From Pseudolabrys sp. (GTDB taxonomy: Bacteria > Pseudomonadota > Alphaproteobacteria > Rhizobiales > Xanthobacteraceae), in NCBI GenBank assembly GCA_026125895.1, contig JAHCKG010000030.1, forward strand, positions 1 to 55,563: DNA of 55,563 nt. The letters are read 5' to 3'. The notes beneath the pieces are model-generated. The model made no database searches. It saw nothing but the letters and a program-made list of their open reading frames with translations, and had not been told where the DNA came from. The translations under genes were made by a program, and so were the position numbers. Of the stretch, positions 34,362 to 44,715 are shown piece after piece (positions within the stretch are counted from its first letter, which is position 1; each line of letters begins with the position of its first letter).

Positions 34362-35750
34362 TCAGGGCCAGCGCGGCGGGTGCGTGCCGAGCGGCACCGA
34401 CGGCCGCTGCCAGCGCGGCGGCGTGTCGCCCAGGGCCGCCGGATGGCGCACGGCTGATAATGTGCCGAAGCCCGAGGCGCTCTCCTCCAGGCAATCGCGT
34501 ACATCGTCGAGCGCCGGGTCCTTGGCAAGCAAGCCATTCTCGATACGACCGAGCGAACGCAGCCAGCGGCCGGTCTGCGCCAGCGACACCCGTACATGCC
34601 AGGCGCCGCCGTCACGGCGCTGGCGCAGCAGCGCGGTCATCGCGCCATAAGCGATCAGATAACCGCTGGCGTGATCGAGCACCTGCGCCGGTAACGGCTT
34701 TGGACCGGCGATGGCGGCGGCCTTGGCCTCGGCGTCGTTGAAGCCGCTCGCGGTCTGCACCAGCGAGTCGAAGCCGCGGCGGCCGGCCCACGGCCCCTCA
34801 TGCGAATAAGCCGATAGCGACACATAGACGATGCCCGGCTTGATGCGTGCCGCATCGTCCGGCCCGAAGCCGAGCGCGGCGAGACCGCCGGGCCGATAGC
34901 CCTGCACCACGACATCGGCCTCGCGCAGCAGGCCCTCGAACGTGGCGCGATCCTTGGCGTCATGGAGGTCGAGCTGCGCCGACAGCTTGCCGCGGCCGGT
35001 GTCGATCACCAGCGGCTCGACCGCCGGCAGATTCGGCGACGTCACCAGCATGACGTCGGCGCCATGCGCCGCCAGCGTCAGCGTGCCGACCGGACCGGCG
35101 ATGATGCGCGTCAGATCGAGCACCTTGATGCCCGCTAGCGGGCGTTCGCCTTGCGGCCAGTGGCGCGGCGGCGCGGCGCCGATGCGATCGACCGACATCA
35201 GCGGCAGCCGCGCGATTGCCTGGCCTTGCGGATGCGCGTCCCACTCCTCGAAGCTGCGCATCGCTGTGACGACGAGCTTTGCCGCCGCGGCGGCATCCTC
35301 GAAGTCGAAGGCTTTCCAATTCTTCAAGGCTTCGGCTACCGCGGCCTTGTCATAGGCGCAGCCGAGCAGTTTCAAGACGCCGTCGCGGTGATGCGGGAAA
35401 TTGGTGTGCAGCCGCACGTAGCGGCCATCGCCGCATTGATAGGTGCCGGCGATCTTGTCCCACAGTTCCGGCGCGGGGCCGCCATCGACGGTGAGATAGC
35501 GCTCGCTGCGAGCCGCGATCGCCGCGCGCCGCATATCGACGCCGACACGCTGCGCCATGCCGGTCCGCGCCTTCCACGCCTCGGCGGCGGCCAGCGCCGA
35601 GGCGGCGACGCTCGCCTGCATCGCGGTGCCGACGGCGAAGGATGACGGCAATACCGGCTCGGCGCCGGTGAGTTCGACCTGATCGAGCGCCGCCGGATCG
35701 TGGCCCAATCCGGTCCAGAGGTGTTCAAGAATAGTGCGCGGATCCGTCAT
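34362..35750 (-). CDS. CaiB/BaiF family CoA transferase, apparently permuted
   Basis: Class III CoA transferases move CoA between carboxylic acids. In the classical ~400-residue protein the KVLDLTR...GP block starts near residue 10. Here it lies at residue 209 (GIKVLDLTRIIAGPVGTLTLAAHGADVMLV), and the first 200 residues contain what is normally the C-terminal part (GTYQCGDGRYVRLHTNFPHHRDGVLKLLG and a DAHPQGQA segment). The probable catalytic residue is Asp359 in QVLDHASGYLIAYGAMTALL. The length of 462 residues supports a permuted subfamily. The substrate acid is unknown. It is divergent from gpmI. Confidence 0.85.
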   Translation of the reverse strand: MTDPRTILEHLWTGLGHDPAALDQVELTGAEPVLPSSFAVGTAMQASVAASALAAAEAWKARTGMAQRVGVDMRRAAIAARSERYLTVDGGPAPELWDKIAGTYQCGDGRYVRLHTNFPHHRDGVLKLLGCAYDKAAVAEALKNWKAFDFEDAAAAAKLVVTAMRSFEEWDAHPQGQAIARLPLMSVDRIGAAPPRHWPQGERPLAGIKVLDLTRIIAGPVGTLTLAAHGADVMLVTSPNLPAVEPLVIDTGRGKLSAQLDLHDAKDRATFEGLLREADVVVQGYRPGGLAALGFGPDDAARIKPGIVYVSLSAYSHEGPWAGRRGFDSLVQTASGFNDAEAKAAAIAGPKPLPAQVLDHASGYLIAYGAMTALLRQRRDGGAWHVRVSLAQTGRWLRSLGRIENGLLAKDPALDDVRDCLEESASGFGTLSAVRHPAALGDTPPRWQRPSVPLGTHPPRWP

Positions 35751-35864
35751 GCAGCAGTCCTTACGTCGGGCAGTACTCTTGCGCCAGCTTGTTCAGGGGT
35801 TAGTTGACGATAGAACCCTGATCCTTCAAAACCCCCGAAATTGGGTAAAAAGCGGGATTTTCCG

Positions 35865-37388
35865 ATGCAGAAGCGCCGTCCTGTCATGCTGGTTGTGCTC
35901 GACGGCTGGGGCTGGCGTGACGACCCCGCCAACAACGCCGTGCGTGAGGCGAAGACCCCGACCTTCGACCGGCTCTGGGCGAACTACCCGCACGGCTTCC
36001 TGCGCACCTGTGGCAAGGATGTCGGCCTGCCGACCGGGCAGATGGGCAATTCCGAGGTCGGCCATCTCAACATCGGCGCCGGCCGCGTCGTGATGCAGGA
36101 CCTGCCGCGCATCGACGATGCCATCGCCTCGGGCGAGATCGCCAAGGCGCCCGCCGTGACCGATCTCATCGCCAAACTTAAAGCCAGCGGCGGCACCTGC
36201 CACCTCGTCGGCCTGGTGTCGCCCGGCGGCGTGCATTCGCACCAGAACCATGCCGTCGCGCTCGCCCGGATCCTCACCGACGCGAAGATTCCGGTCGCCG
36301 TGCATGCGCTCACCGACGGACGCGATACGCCGCCGCAGGCGGCCGCCGACTACATGAAGACCTTCACCGCCGCGCTGCCGCCCTCGGTGAAGGTGGCGAC
36401 GGTGATCGGCCGCTATTACGCCATGGACCGCGACAAGCGCTGGGAGCGCGTGTCGAAAGCCTATGACGCCATCATTGCCGGCGCGGGCCCGCGCTTTGCC
36501 GATGCGCAGGCCGCCATCGCCGACGCTTACGCGAGCAAGGTCACCGACGAGTTCATCGTGCCGGCCGCGATCGGCGACTACAGCGGCATGAAGGATGGCG
36601 ACGGCGTGCTGTGCTTCAATTTCCGTGCCGACCGCGTGCGCGAAATCCTCGGCGCCATGCTCGATCCGGCCTTCGATGGCTTTGCGCGCACACGCACGGT
36701 GAAAGTCGCCGCCGCCGTCGGCATGACGCAGTACAGCGAAGACCTCGACAAACTGATGGCGACGATCTTTCCGCCGCAGAGCTTTCCCAACATCCTCGGC
36801 GAGGTCGTCGCCGACGCGCAGCGCACGCAGCTCCGCATGGCGGAAACCGAGAAGTATCCGCACGTCACCTATTTCCTCAATGGCGGGCGCGAAGAGCCGT
36901 TCGTCGGCGAAGACCGCATCATGGTGCCCTCGCCCAAGGTCGCGACCTACGATCTGCAGCCCGAAATGTCGGCGCCCGAACTGACCGACAAGGCAGTGGA
37001 GGCGATCACGTCCGGCAAGTACGACATGATCGTTTTGAACTTCGCCAATGCCGACATGGTCGGCCACACCGGCAGCATCCCGGCGGCGGTCAAGGCGGTG
37101 GAGACGGTCGATACGGGCCTAGGCAGGATCGCCAAAGCCATCGAACAGATGGGCGGCGCGCTGCTCGTCACCGCCGATCACGGCAATGCCGAGATGATGG
37201 TCGATCCGGAAACCGGCGGTCCGCACACGGCGCACACGCTCAATCCGGTGCCGCTGATTCTGGTCGGCGCCGGCAACCGCCTGACCGTCAAGGAAGGCCG
37301 CCTCGCCGACATCGCGCCGACGCTGCTGGAGTTGATGGGGCTGCCGAAGCCGGCGGAGATGACGGGGACGTCGCTGTTGCAGGGGTAG
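35865..37388 (+). CDS. gpmI: 2,3-bisphosphoglycerate-independent phosphoglycerate mutase
   Basis: GpmI interconverts 3- and 2-phosphoglycerate in glycolysis and gluconeogenesis using two Mn ions and a phosphoserine. The ~507-residue protein has VMLVVLDGWGWRDD at the N-terminus, the active serine in MGNSEVGHLNIGAGR, the SPGGVHSHQNH and DGRDTPP blocks, NFRADRVREI, and C-terminal metal ligands in NFANADMVGHTG and VTADHGNAEMM...HTAHTLNPVP. The ATG at 35865 gives the family start; a TTG at 35841 is possible but unlikely. Confidence 0.97.
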   Translation: MQKRRPVMLVVLDGWGWRDDPANNAVREAKTPTFDRLWANYPHGFLRTCGKDVGLPTGQMGNSEVGHLNIGAGRVVMQDLPRIDDAIASGEIAKAPAVTDLIAKLKASGGTCHLVGLVSPGGVHSHQNHAVALARILTDAKIPVAVHALTDGRDTPPQAAADYMKTFTAALPPSVKVATVIGRYYAMDRDKRWERVSKAYDAIIAGAGPRFADAQAAIADAYASKVTDEFIVPAAIGDYSGMKDGDGVLCFNFRADRVREILGAMLDPAFDGFARTRTVKVAAAVGMTQYSEDLDKLMATIFPPQSFPNILGEVVADAQRTQLRMAETEKYPHVTYFLNGGREEPFVGEDRIMVPSPKVATYDLQPEMSAPELTDKAVEAITSGKYDMIVLNFANADMVGHTGSIPAAVKAVETVDTGLGRIAKAIEQMGGALLVTADHGNAEMMVDPETGGPHTAHTLNPVPLILVGAGNRLTVKEGRLADIAPTLLELMGLPKPAEMTGTSLLQG

Positions 37389-37403
37389 GCGTATTGATCA
37401 CCT

Positions 37404-37494
37404 TCGTCATGCCCGGCCTTGTGCCGGGCATCCACGTCTTGCTTCATCGTATCAAGATAGGCGTGGATGGCCGGGACAAGCCCGGCCATGACGG
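37404..37494. repeat. Dispersed palindromic repeat, family A
   Basis: CGTCATGCCCGGCCTTGTGCCGGGCATCCACG and CGTGGATGGCCGGGACAAGCCCGGCCATGACG face each other between the convergent gpmI and dapB stops. It is one of the cleanest copies in the window. Confidence 0.8.
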
Positions 37495-37515
37495 AAGGAG
37501 GCGAGGCCGAGAAAA

Positions 37516-38331
37516 CTAAAAATCCTTCAGCCCGAGCACGTCCATCATCGAATACAGGCCGGGCTTCTGCTTCCCCGCCCAGCGCGCGGCATGGAGTGCG
37601 CCGTTAGCGAACAGCATGCGGTCTTCGGCCTTGTGCGTGAGTTCGACGCGCTCGGCCGGGCCGGCGAAGATAACAGTGTGCTCGCCGACCACGGTGCCGC
37701 CGCGCAACGAGGCAAACCCGATATCGCCCCGCTTTCGCGCACCGGTGTGACCGTCACGGCCCGCGTCCTTTTTCTTGTCGAGATCGACATTGCGTCCCGC
37801 GGCCGCGGCGCGCCCCAGCATCAGCGCCGTACCCGACGGAGCATCGACTTTCTGGTTGTGATGCATCTCGACGATCTCAATGTCGAAGGACTCGTCGAGT
37901 GACTGCGCCACGCGGCGCGTCAGCGCCGTGAGTAGATTGACGCCGACGCTCATGTTGCCGGACTTGACGATGACCGCCTTCCCCGCGGCCTGGGCGATCT
38001 TGGCATCGTCCTCGGCCGAAGTGCCGGTGGTGCCGATGATGTGCACCTTGCCGGCGGCCGCGGCGCGCGCCGCGTATTCGAGCGTCGCCGCTGGCGCGGT
38101 GAAATCGACGATGCCGTCGGCCTGCGCCAGCAGCGCGGCCGCGTCGCCAGTGAGCTTGATGCCGTTCTCGCCGACGCCGGCGAGATGCCCGGCGTCCCAG
38201 CCGATCAGCGGCGAGCGCGGGTCTTCCAGCGCTCCCCCCAACTTGAGGTCCTTGCTCTCGGCGATCGCCTTGACCAGCGTGCGGCCCATGCGCCCGCCGG
38301 CGCCGGCAACGATCAAACGCATTTCAGCCAT
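37516..38331 (-). CDS. dapB: 4-hydroxy-tetrahydrodipicolinate reductase
   Basis: DapB makes tetrahydrodipicolinate on the lysine/diaminopimelate route with NAD(P)H. The 271-residue protein shows the Rossmann start [49 protein letters not shown], the NMSVGVNLL segment, and the substrate motif [22 protein letters not shown] with the catalytic His and Lys. The C-terminal block [32 protein letters not shown] is also normal. It is complete. Confidence 0.97.
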   Translation of the reverse strand: MAEMRLIVAGAGGRMGRTLVKAIAESKDLKLGGALEDPRSPLIGWDAGHLAGVGENGIKLTGDAAALLAQADGIVDFTAPAATLEYAARAAAAGKVHIIGTTGTSAEDDAKIAQAAGKAVIVKSGNMSVGVNLLTALTRRVAQSLDESFDIEIVEMHHNQKVDAPSGTALMLGRAAAAGRNVDLDKKKDAGRDGHTGARKRGDIGFASLRGGTVVGEHTVIFAGPAERVELTHKAEDRMLFANGALHAARWAGKQKPGLYSMMDVLGLKDF

Positions 38332-38393
38332 GGCTCAAGGCTCCCGCTGTTGAGGCAACGGGTATAGCGGGGCGGGACGCCCCCTGTCACGCC

Positions 38394-38696
38394 TCAGGGC
38401 TGCGGGCCGTCATAGCCTTCGACGATGAGGATGTCGGCCTCCGAGGAGCCAAGGCGAAGCTTCCTCGCCTCGGCGTATTCGGCCGAGCGGTAACAGGCCT
38501 GGGCGGCGGCATAATCGGGAAATTCGATCACGACACATCGCGAGCGGCCATGCCCTTCGGGGATCTCGCTCTGACCGCCGCGCGTGACGTAGCGCGCCCC
38601 GAACTTCTTGAAGATCGGCTGAATGGCGACCGTATATGGCTTGTAGCCGTCCATATTCTTTACATCGACGAGCGCTATCCAGTAGCCTTTCGGCAT
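38394..38696 (-). CDS. DUF1330 protein (copy 1)
   Basis: This 100-residue dimeric ferredoxin-like-fold (EthD-like) protein reads PKGYWIALVDVKNMDGYKPYTVAIQPIFKKFGARYVTRGG, RSRCVVIEFPDYAAAQACYRSAEY and VEGYDGPQP. DUF1330 proteins are small, cytosolic and of unknown function. Its near-identical layout and shared C-terminus (IVEGYDGPQP against IIEGYDGPQP) mark it as a tandem duplicate of the next gene on this strand. The two are about 90 bases apart with a hairpin repeat between them. Unlike the second copy, it has a Cys in place of Asn in the RSRxVVIEF strand. Confidence 0.88.
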   Translation of the reverse strand: MPKGYWIALVDVKNMDGYKPYTVAIQPIFKKFGARYVTRGGQSEIPEGHGRSRCVVIEFPDYAAAQACYRSAEYAEARKLRLGSSEADILIVEGYDGPQP

Positions 38697-38739
38697 GTCG
38701 TCCCCCCTCGTTTATTTGCCTGCACGATCTGAATTCCAC

Positions 38740-38781
38740 GTCATTCCCGGGCTCGCGCATCAGCGCGCCCTGGAATGACCG
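38740..38781. repeat. Single-arm palindromic repeat between the DUF1330 genes
   Basis: GTCATTCCCGGGCTCGCGC / GCGCGCCCTGGAATGAC is an imperfect hairpin that looks like one arm of the family A repeats. Confidence 0.6.
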
Positions 38782-38788
38782 CCGCGCG

Positions 38789-39091
38789 CTAGGGCTGCGG
38801 GCCGTCATAGCCCTCGATGATGATGATCTCGGCGGTGGAATGCGCCTGCCGGATCTTCAGGTTGTCCTGGTATTCCGGAGAATCGTAGCAGGCCTTGGCG
38901 GTGGCGTAGTCCGGAAACTCGATGACGACGTTGCGGCTGCGTGGCTGGCCTTCGGGCGCGTCAAACTTGCCGGCGCGCACCAGAAAGCGGCCGCCGAACT
39001 TCTTGAAGATCGCGGCATTGGCCGCCGAATACGGTTTGTAGCCTTCGTCGTCGTGCACATCGACGCGTCCGATCCAGTAGCCCTTCGCCAT
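38789..39091 (-). CDS. DUF1330 protein (copy 2)
   Basis: This 100-residue paralogue of the neighbouring gene begins AKGYWIGRVDVHDDEGYKPYSAANAAIFKKFGGRFLVRAGK and continues RSRNVVIEFPDYATAKACYDSPEYQ and IIIIEGYDGPQP. The ATG at 39091 is chosen because the family starts MAKGYW; the frame is open into pyrF. It begins 19 bases after the pyrF stop, so it is probably cotranscribed with pyrF. It may act as a small oligomeric binding protein or enzyme; there is no evidence of substrate. Confidence 0.88.
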   Translation of the reverse strand: MAKGYWIGRVDVHDDEGYKPYSAANAAIFKKFGGRFLVRAGKFDAPEGQPRSRNVVIEFPDYATAKACYDSPEYQDNLKIRQAHSTAEIIIIEGYDGPQP

Positions 39092-39110
39092 AGCGTTCCT
39101 CGCTTGCCCG

Positions 39111-39833
39111 TTACTGCTGCTGCTGTTGTTGTTGGGTCGTAGCCTGCGCGATCTCCTTGACGATCGCATCGGCCGCGGCCTTCGGGTCGGCGGCTTCGAC
39201 GATCGGCCGGCCGACCACGAGATAATCGGCGCCGGCGGCAATGGCGCGCGCCGGCGTCATGATGCGCTTCTGATCGCCCGCGGCGCTGCCGGCGGGACGG
39301 ATGCCCGGCGTCACCAGCGCCATTTCGCGGCCGATGATCCCGCGCAAATTGGCGGCTTCCTCCGGCGAACAGACGAGACCGTCGATACCGATATCGCGGG
39401 CCTGCGCCGCGCGTTTGGCAACCAGCGGCCCGACGGTCAGACCGTAGCCGGCGTCGGCGAGATCGCCGTCGTCATAGGAGGTCAGCACCGTCACCGCGAG
39501 AATGCGCAGGTCCGAACCACGCGCGCCTTCGACCGCCGCCTTCATCGTCTGCGGATAAGCATGCACGGTGAGAAAAGTCGCGCCCATATTGGCGACGCTG
39601 GCGACGCCGTGCCGGACCGTGTTGCCGATGTCGTGCAGCTTGAAATCGAGAAACACTTTCTTGCCCGCGGCGATGAGGCCCGCGGCGAAGGGCAGGCCGC
39701 CGGCCAACCCGAGCTGGTAGCCGATCTTGTAGAAGGTCGCCGCCGATCCGATGCGCGAGATGAGGGCTTCGGCATCGCTCACCGACGGCACATCGAGCGC
39801 GACGATCAGGCGGTCTTTGGCGTCGAGCGGCAC
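39111..39833 (-). CDS. pyrF: Orotidine 5'-phosphate decarboxylase with poly-Gln tail
   Basis: PyrF decarboxylates OMP to UMP, the last step of de novo pyrimidine synthesis. The 240-residue TIM-barrel protein has [29 protein letters not shown] (Lys37), the catalytic array [12 protein letters not shown] (Asp63, Lys65, Asp68), and VTPGIRPAG plus [12 protein letters not shown] at the phosphate site. The C-terminus ends in seven consecutive glutamines, outside the conserved fold, encoded by a CAA/CAG run that also abuts the next gene. Confidence 0.96.
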   Translation of the reverse strand: MPLDAKDRLIVALDVPSVSDAEALISRIGSAATFYKIGYQLGLAGGLPFAAGLIAAGKKVFLDFKLHDIGNTVRHGVASVANMGATFLTVHAYPQTMKAAVEGARGSDLRILAVTVLTSYDDGDLADAGYGLTVGPLVAKRAAQARDIGIDGLVCSPEEAANLRGIIGREMALVTPGIRPAGSAAGDQKRIMTPARAIAAGADYLVVGRPIVEAADPKAAADAIVKEIAQATTQQQQQQQ

Positions 39834-39861
39834 GGGTCACTCTCCCAGATGCATGGCGGCC

Positions 39862-40443
39862 TTACGCCATCGCCCGCGACGTCTCCAGGAGCCGCGACAG
39901 CAAGGCGTGAAACTGATTGGCGGTACGGGTATCGGCGATATTGCCCAGTTCGTCAAAAGCTTCATCCACCCCGGCGATCGCCAGCTGTTCGGGAATGACC
40001 AGCGCGCCGCAGCCGATTTCCAGGATCTGCCGCAGCGCCAGCAGTCCATGCAGCCCGCCGGACGGCTCTGACGACACCGCCGCAATGGCGAAGACACGGT
40101 GCCGGAACGCGGCGTAGAGCGGGTCGCCGCGCTCGCGCACGCGCGACACCCAGTCGATGGCGTTCTTGAGGAGCGGCGTCACCGAGGCGGAATATTCCGG
40201 GCTGGCGATGAATACCCCCTGATGCGCCGCGATCATCTGCTTGAGCTTGACGGCGTTCGCCGGCGCGCCGCTGCGCGCCTCGACGTCGGGGTCAAACAGC
40301 GGCAGCGGATAGTCCTGAAGCGAGATGCGGGTGACGTCGACGTCGAGCAGCGTCAATTCCTTCGCCGCCAGCGCCGCCAGCTTGACGTTGTGCGAACCGG
40401 TGCGGATCGATCCCGCGAGGATAAGGATTTTCGGGCGCGGCAT
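39862..40443 (-). CDS. NAD(P)H-dependent FMN reductase
   Basis: The 193-residue flavodoxin-like protein has the FMN phosphate loop ILILAGSIRTGSHNVKLA at residues 5-22, the domain blocks DYPLPLFDPDVEAR and VFIASPEYSASVTPLLKNAIDWVSR, and a SSEPSGGLHGLLALRQIL segment close to those of chromate/azo-reductase-type NAD(P)H:FMN oxidoreductases. It is cytosolic. It starts 44 bases downstream of the PmtA-like gene on the same strand. The physiological acceptor (quinone, chromate, azo dye) is unknown. Confidence 0.9.
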   Translation of the reverse strand: MPRPKILILAGSIRTGSHNVKLAALAAKELTLLDVDVTRISLQDYPLPLFDPDVEARSGAPANAVKLKQMIAAHQGVFIASPEYSASVTPLLKNAIDWVSRVRERGDPLYAAFRHRVFAIAAVSSEPSGGLHGLLALRQILEIGCGALVIPEQLAIAGVDEAFDELGNIADTRTANQFHALLSRLLETSRAMA

Positions 40444-40487
40444 GATGCGTGTCTAGCACACGCAGCCGCAGCCTCGTAGGCCGAAGG

Positions 40488-41138
40488 TCAAACGCCGCGA
40501 TAGGTCCAGACGCGCGCCGGCGGGATGTTGAGCCAGATCAGCTCGGACGGCTCACCCTTGACCGCGCCCAGGTCCTTCGGGATCGGCGAGCCCATCGCGT
40601 AAGTGAATTGGACGAACGGCGCGCCGGGTTTCAGCAGCGCCATGGCGTCGGAGATCAGACGCAGACGCGTACGCGGCGGCTTGGTCATCAGCGGCAGACC
40701 GGAGACCACCGCGGCGGCCGGCTCACGCACGATGCCGCCGAGCAGCCGGCGCAGACGATAGGCGTCGCCCTGGACCACCGTGGCTTCGGGATAGCGCGTG
40801 CGCAGCAGCCGGCAGAAATCGGGATCGAACTCGACCAGCACCAGACGCTTCGGATCGATGCCCCACTGCACCAGTGCTTCCGTGACCGGACCGGTTCCGG
40901 GACCCAATTCAATCACGGGACCGGTCGAAGCCGGATCGACGCAACGCGCCATGCGGCGCGCCAGCGCCTTGCCCGACGGCATGACGGCGCCGGTGCGGAT
41001 CGGCTTCTCAAACCATGTGCGGAAGAACTGCACCTCGTCGTCGAGACGGAGGGGCTTCTTGGCGACGCGGGCGACGGGCTGAGGCTGCATTGCTGAACGG
41101 TACCCGGCCGGGGCAGAAAACGCTGTGGAAACTGTCAC
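40488..41138 (-). CDS. pmtA: Phospholipid N-methyltransferase-like SAM methyltransferase
   Basis: The 216-residue protein fits the rhizobial PmtA type that methylates phosphatidylethanolamine toward phosphatidylcholine: EVQFFRTWFEKPIRTGAVMPSGKALARRMARCVD, the SAM motif PVIELGPGTGPVTEALVQWG (about residues 74-93), LVLVEFDPDFCRLLRTRYP, AAVVSGLPLMTKP, and PFVQFTYAMGSPIP. In Bradyrhizobium a pmtA gene lies next to dnaKJ, which matches the position here downstream of dnaJ. The start is a GTG at 41138, with an ATG at codon 16 as an alternative. An rRNA methyltransferase-like role is possible but less likely. Confidence 0.8.
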   Translation of the reverse strand: MTVSTAFSAPAGYRSAMQPQPVARVAKKPLRLDDEVQFFRTWFEKPIRTGAVMPSGKALARRMARCVDPASTGPVIELGPGTGPVTEALVQWGIDPKRLVLVEFDPDFCRLLRTRYPEATVVQGDAYRLRRLLGGIVREPAAAVVSGLPLMTKPPRTRLRLISDAMALLKPGAPFVQFTYAMGSPIPKDLGAVKGEPSELIWLNIPPARVWTYRGV

Positions 41139-41184
41139 CTAACCGCCAAATGGCTATAGGTCGGCGAGGACAGGGTCAAGATGG

Positions 41185-42336
41185 TCAAGCTGAATAGCTG
41201 CCCCGATTTGCCAAACCGTCGAGGAAGGTCTTGACGCGGCTCAGGAACCCGGCCGACTCCGGCTGGGTATGATCGGAAGACAACTTTTCGAACTCGGCCA
41301 ACAGCTCTTTCTGGCGTTTGGTCAATTTTTGCGGCGTTTCCACCGCGACTTGAACGTACAAGTCGCCGGTTTGTTTCGAGCGCAACACCGGCATACCCTT
41401 GCCGCTGAGGCGGAAGCGGGCGCCCGACTGGGTGCCGGCCGGGATCTTGACCTTGGCCTCGCTGGCATCGATCGCCGGTACGCCGATCTCGCCGCCGAGC
41501 GCCGCCGTCACCATGGAGATCGGCACGCGGCAATACAGGTCCGCGCCGTCGCGCTGGTACAACTCATGCGGTTGCAGCGAGAGGAAGATGTAGAGGTCGC
41601 CCGGCGGCCCGCCGCGCACGCCAGCTTCGCCTTCGCCGGCGAGACGAATGCGGGTGCCGTCCTCGACGCCCGCGGGGATGTTCACCGATAGCGTGCGTTC
41701 GCGCGTCACGCGCCCGGCGCCCGAACAGGCCGCGCACGGATCGTCGATCACCTGGCCGCGGCCCTGACAGGTCGGGCAGGTGCGCTCGAGCGTGAAGAAG
41801 CCCTGGGCGTGGCGAATTTTGCCGGCGCCACTGCAGGTCGGACAGGTCTTCGGCTTGGTGCCGGTCTTCGCGCCGCTGCCGGAGCAGGCCTCGCAGGTCA
41901 CCGAGGTCGGAATGCGGATCTGCGCATTCTTGCCCTCGAAGGCTTCCTCGAGCGTGATCTCCATATTGTAGCGCAGATCCGAGCCGCGCTCGCGGCCGGA
42001 GCCGCGTCCGCCGCGGCGGCCGCCGCTCATGCCGAACAGATCTTCGAAAATGTCGGAGAAGGTCGAGGCGAAGTCGGCGCCGAAGCCGTGCTGGCCGCCG
42101 CCGCCACCCTGCTCGAACGCGGCATGACCGAAGCGGTCATAGGCGGCGCGCTTGTCGCCGTCCTTGAGCACTTCATAGGCTTCGTTGAGTTCGCGGAATT
42201 TGTGCTCGCACTCGCTGTCGCCCGGATTGCGGTCCGGGTGATGCTGCATCGCGAGTTTGCGGAAGGCGGCCTTCAGCTCGACTTCGGTGCAGGTGCGCGA
42301 AACGCCGAGCACCTCGTAATAGTCGCGCTTAGACAT
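41185..42336 (-). CDS. dnaJ: Chaperone protein DnaJ
   Basis: DnaJ delivers substrates to DnaK and stimulates its ATPase. The 383-residue protein has the J domain (residues 1-70; [10 protein letters not shown] with the HPD triad), the Gly-rich region with [26 protein letters not shown], four CxxCxGxG zinc repeats ([32 protein letters not shown] at about 149-211), and the C-terminal beta-domains. It is a complete type I DnaJ. It follows dnaK after about 150 bases containing an inverted repeat. Confidence 0.98.
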   Translation of the reverse strand: MSKRDYYEVLGVSRTCTEVELKAAFRKLAMQHHPDRNPGDSECEHKFRELNEAYEVLKDGDKRAAYDRFGHAAFEQGGGGGQHGFGADFASTFSDIFEDLFGMSGGRRGGRGSGRERGSDLRYNMEITLEEAFEGKNAQIRIPTSVTCEACSGSGAKTGTKPKTCPTCSGAGKIRHAQGFFTLERTCPTCQGRGQVIDDPCAACSGAGRVTRERTLSVNIPAGVEDGTRIRLAGEGEAGVRGGPPGDLYIFLSLQPHELYQRDGADLYCRVPISMVTAALGGEIGVPAIDASEAKVKIPAGTQSGARFRLSGKGMPVLRSKQTGDLYVQVAVETPQKLTKRQKELLAEFEKLSSDHTQPESAGFLSRVKTFLDGLANRGSYSA

Positions 42337-42352
42337 GATGCAGGTGTCCTCG

Positions 42353-42481
42353 CCCTATCTCCTCATCCTGAGGAGCGATCCGCAGGATCGCGTCTCGAAG
42401 GATGAGGCCCCGTAGAGATAGGCGTAAATAATTCGGCCCTCATGCTTCGAGACGCTTATCGCGCACCTCGGCATGAGGGCC
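42353..42481. repeat. Inverted repeat in the dnaK-dnaJ spacer
   Basis: CCCTATCTCCTCATCCTGAGGAGC and GCGTCTCGAAGGATGAGGCCCCGTAGAGATAGG form a long arm, followed by GGCCCTCATGCTTCGAGACGC...GCATGAGGGCC. This CCTCATCC/GGATGAGG element is a third dispersed family typical of Bradyrhizobium-like genomes. It occupies almost the whole spacer and could modulate dnaK:dnaJ expression ratio. Confidence 0.75.
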
Positions 42482-42494
42482 ATTGTATGCTTCC

Positions 42495-44402
<1,908 letters not shown>

Positions 44403-44715
44403 GTGTTCGTCCTCTCAATTGCGGCAGACCGGACGGGCCCTCAAACCTTCGGGTGTTACCCCTCGGATTATCTGGCGCCCGAAGCTGGGTTCGCGGCTCT
44501 TCCGCGAGGCCCCTGATCCAGCCCCCTGGATACGATTAACCGCGGTTTTGCGGCTCAAGGCTCATATAGGAGGGGGCATGGGGGCCGCAAGCGGCGCGTT
44601 CACGAAATTGGGAGCTAACCGCCTCCGGGGGCCGCGAAAAAGCCGGCTGAACCGGCTATGGAGGGGTGTTCCTATGCCGGGGTCCTGACCCTGCCGCCCC
44701 GGCTCAACCGCAACC
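44403..44715. other. Divergent promoter region of dnaK and the secreted orphan
   Basis: This 313-base stretch contains no supported gene. It holds the dnaK promoter candidate and ribosome binding site (GAGAGGAC) on the minus strand and several short GC-rich inverted repeats such as CGCGG/CCGCG (44492-44505). No CIRCE element (TTAGCACTC, nine bases, GAGTGCTAA) is present. Confidence 0.55.
44530..44559 (-). promoter_or_regulatory. Candidate heat-shock promoter of dnaK
   Basis: On the minus strand, CTTGAG (44559-44554) is followed after 18 bases by TCGTAT (44535-44530). The -35 half fits RpoH sites of alphaproteobacteria and the -10 half is weaker. It leaves a leader of about 125 bases. Confidence 0.35.
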
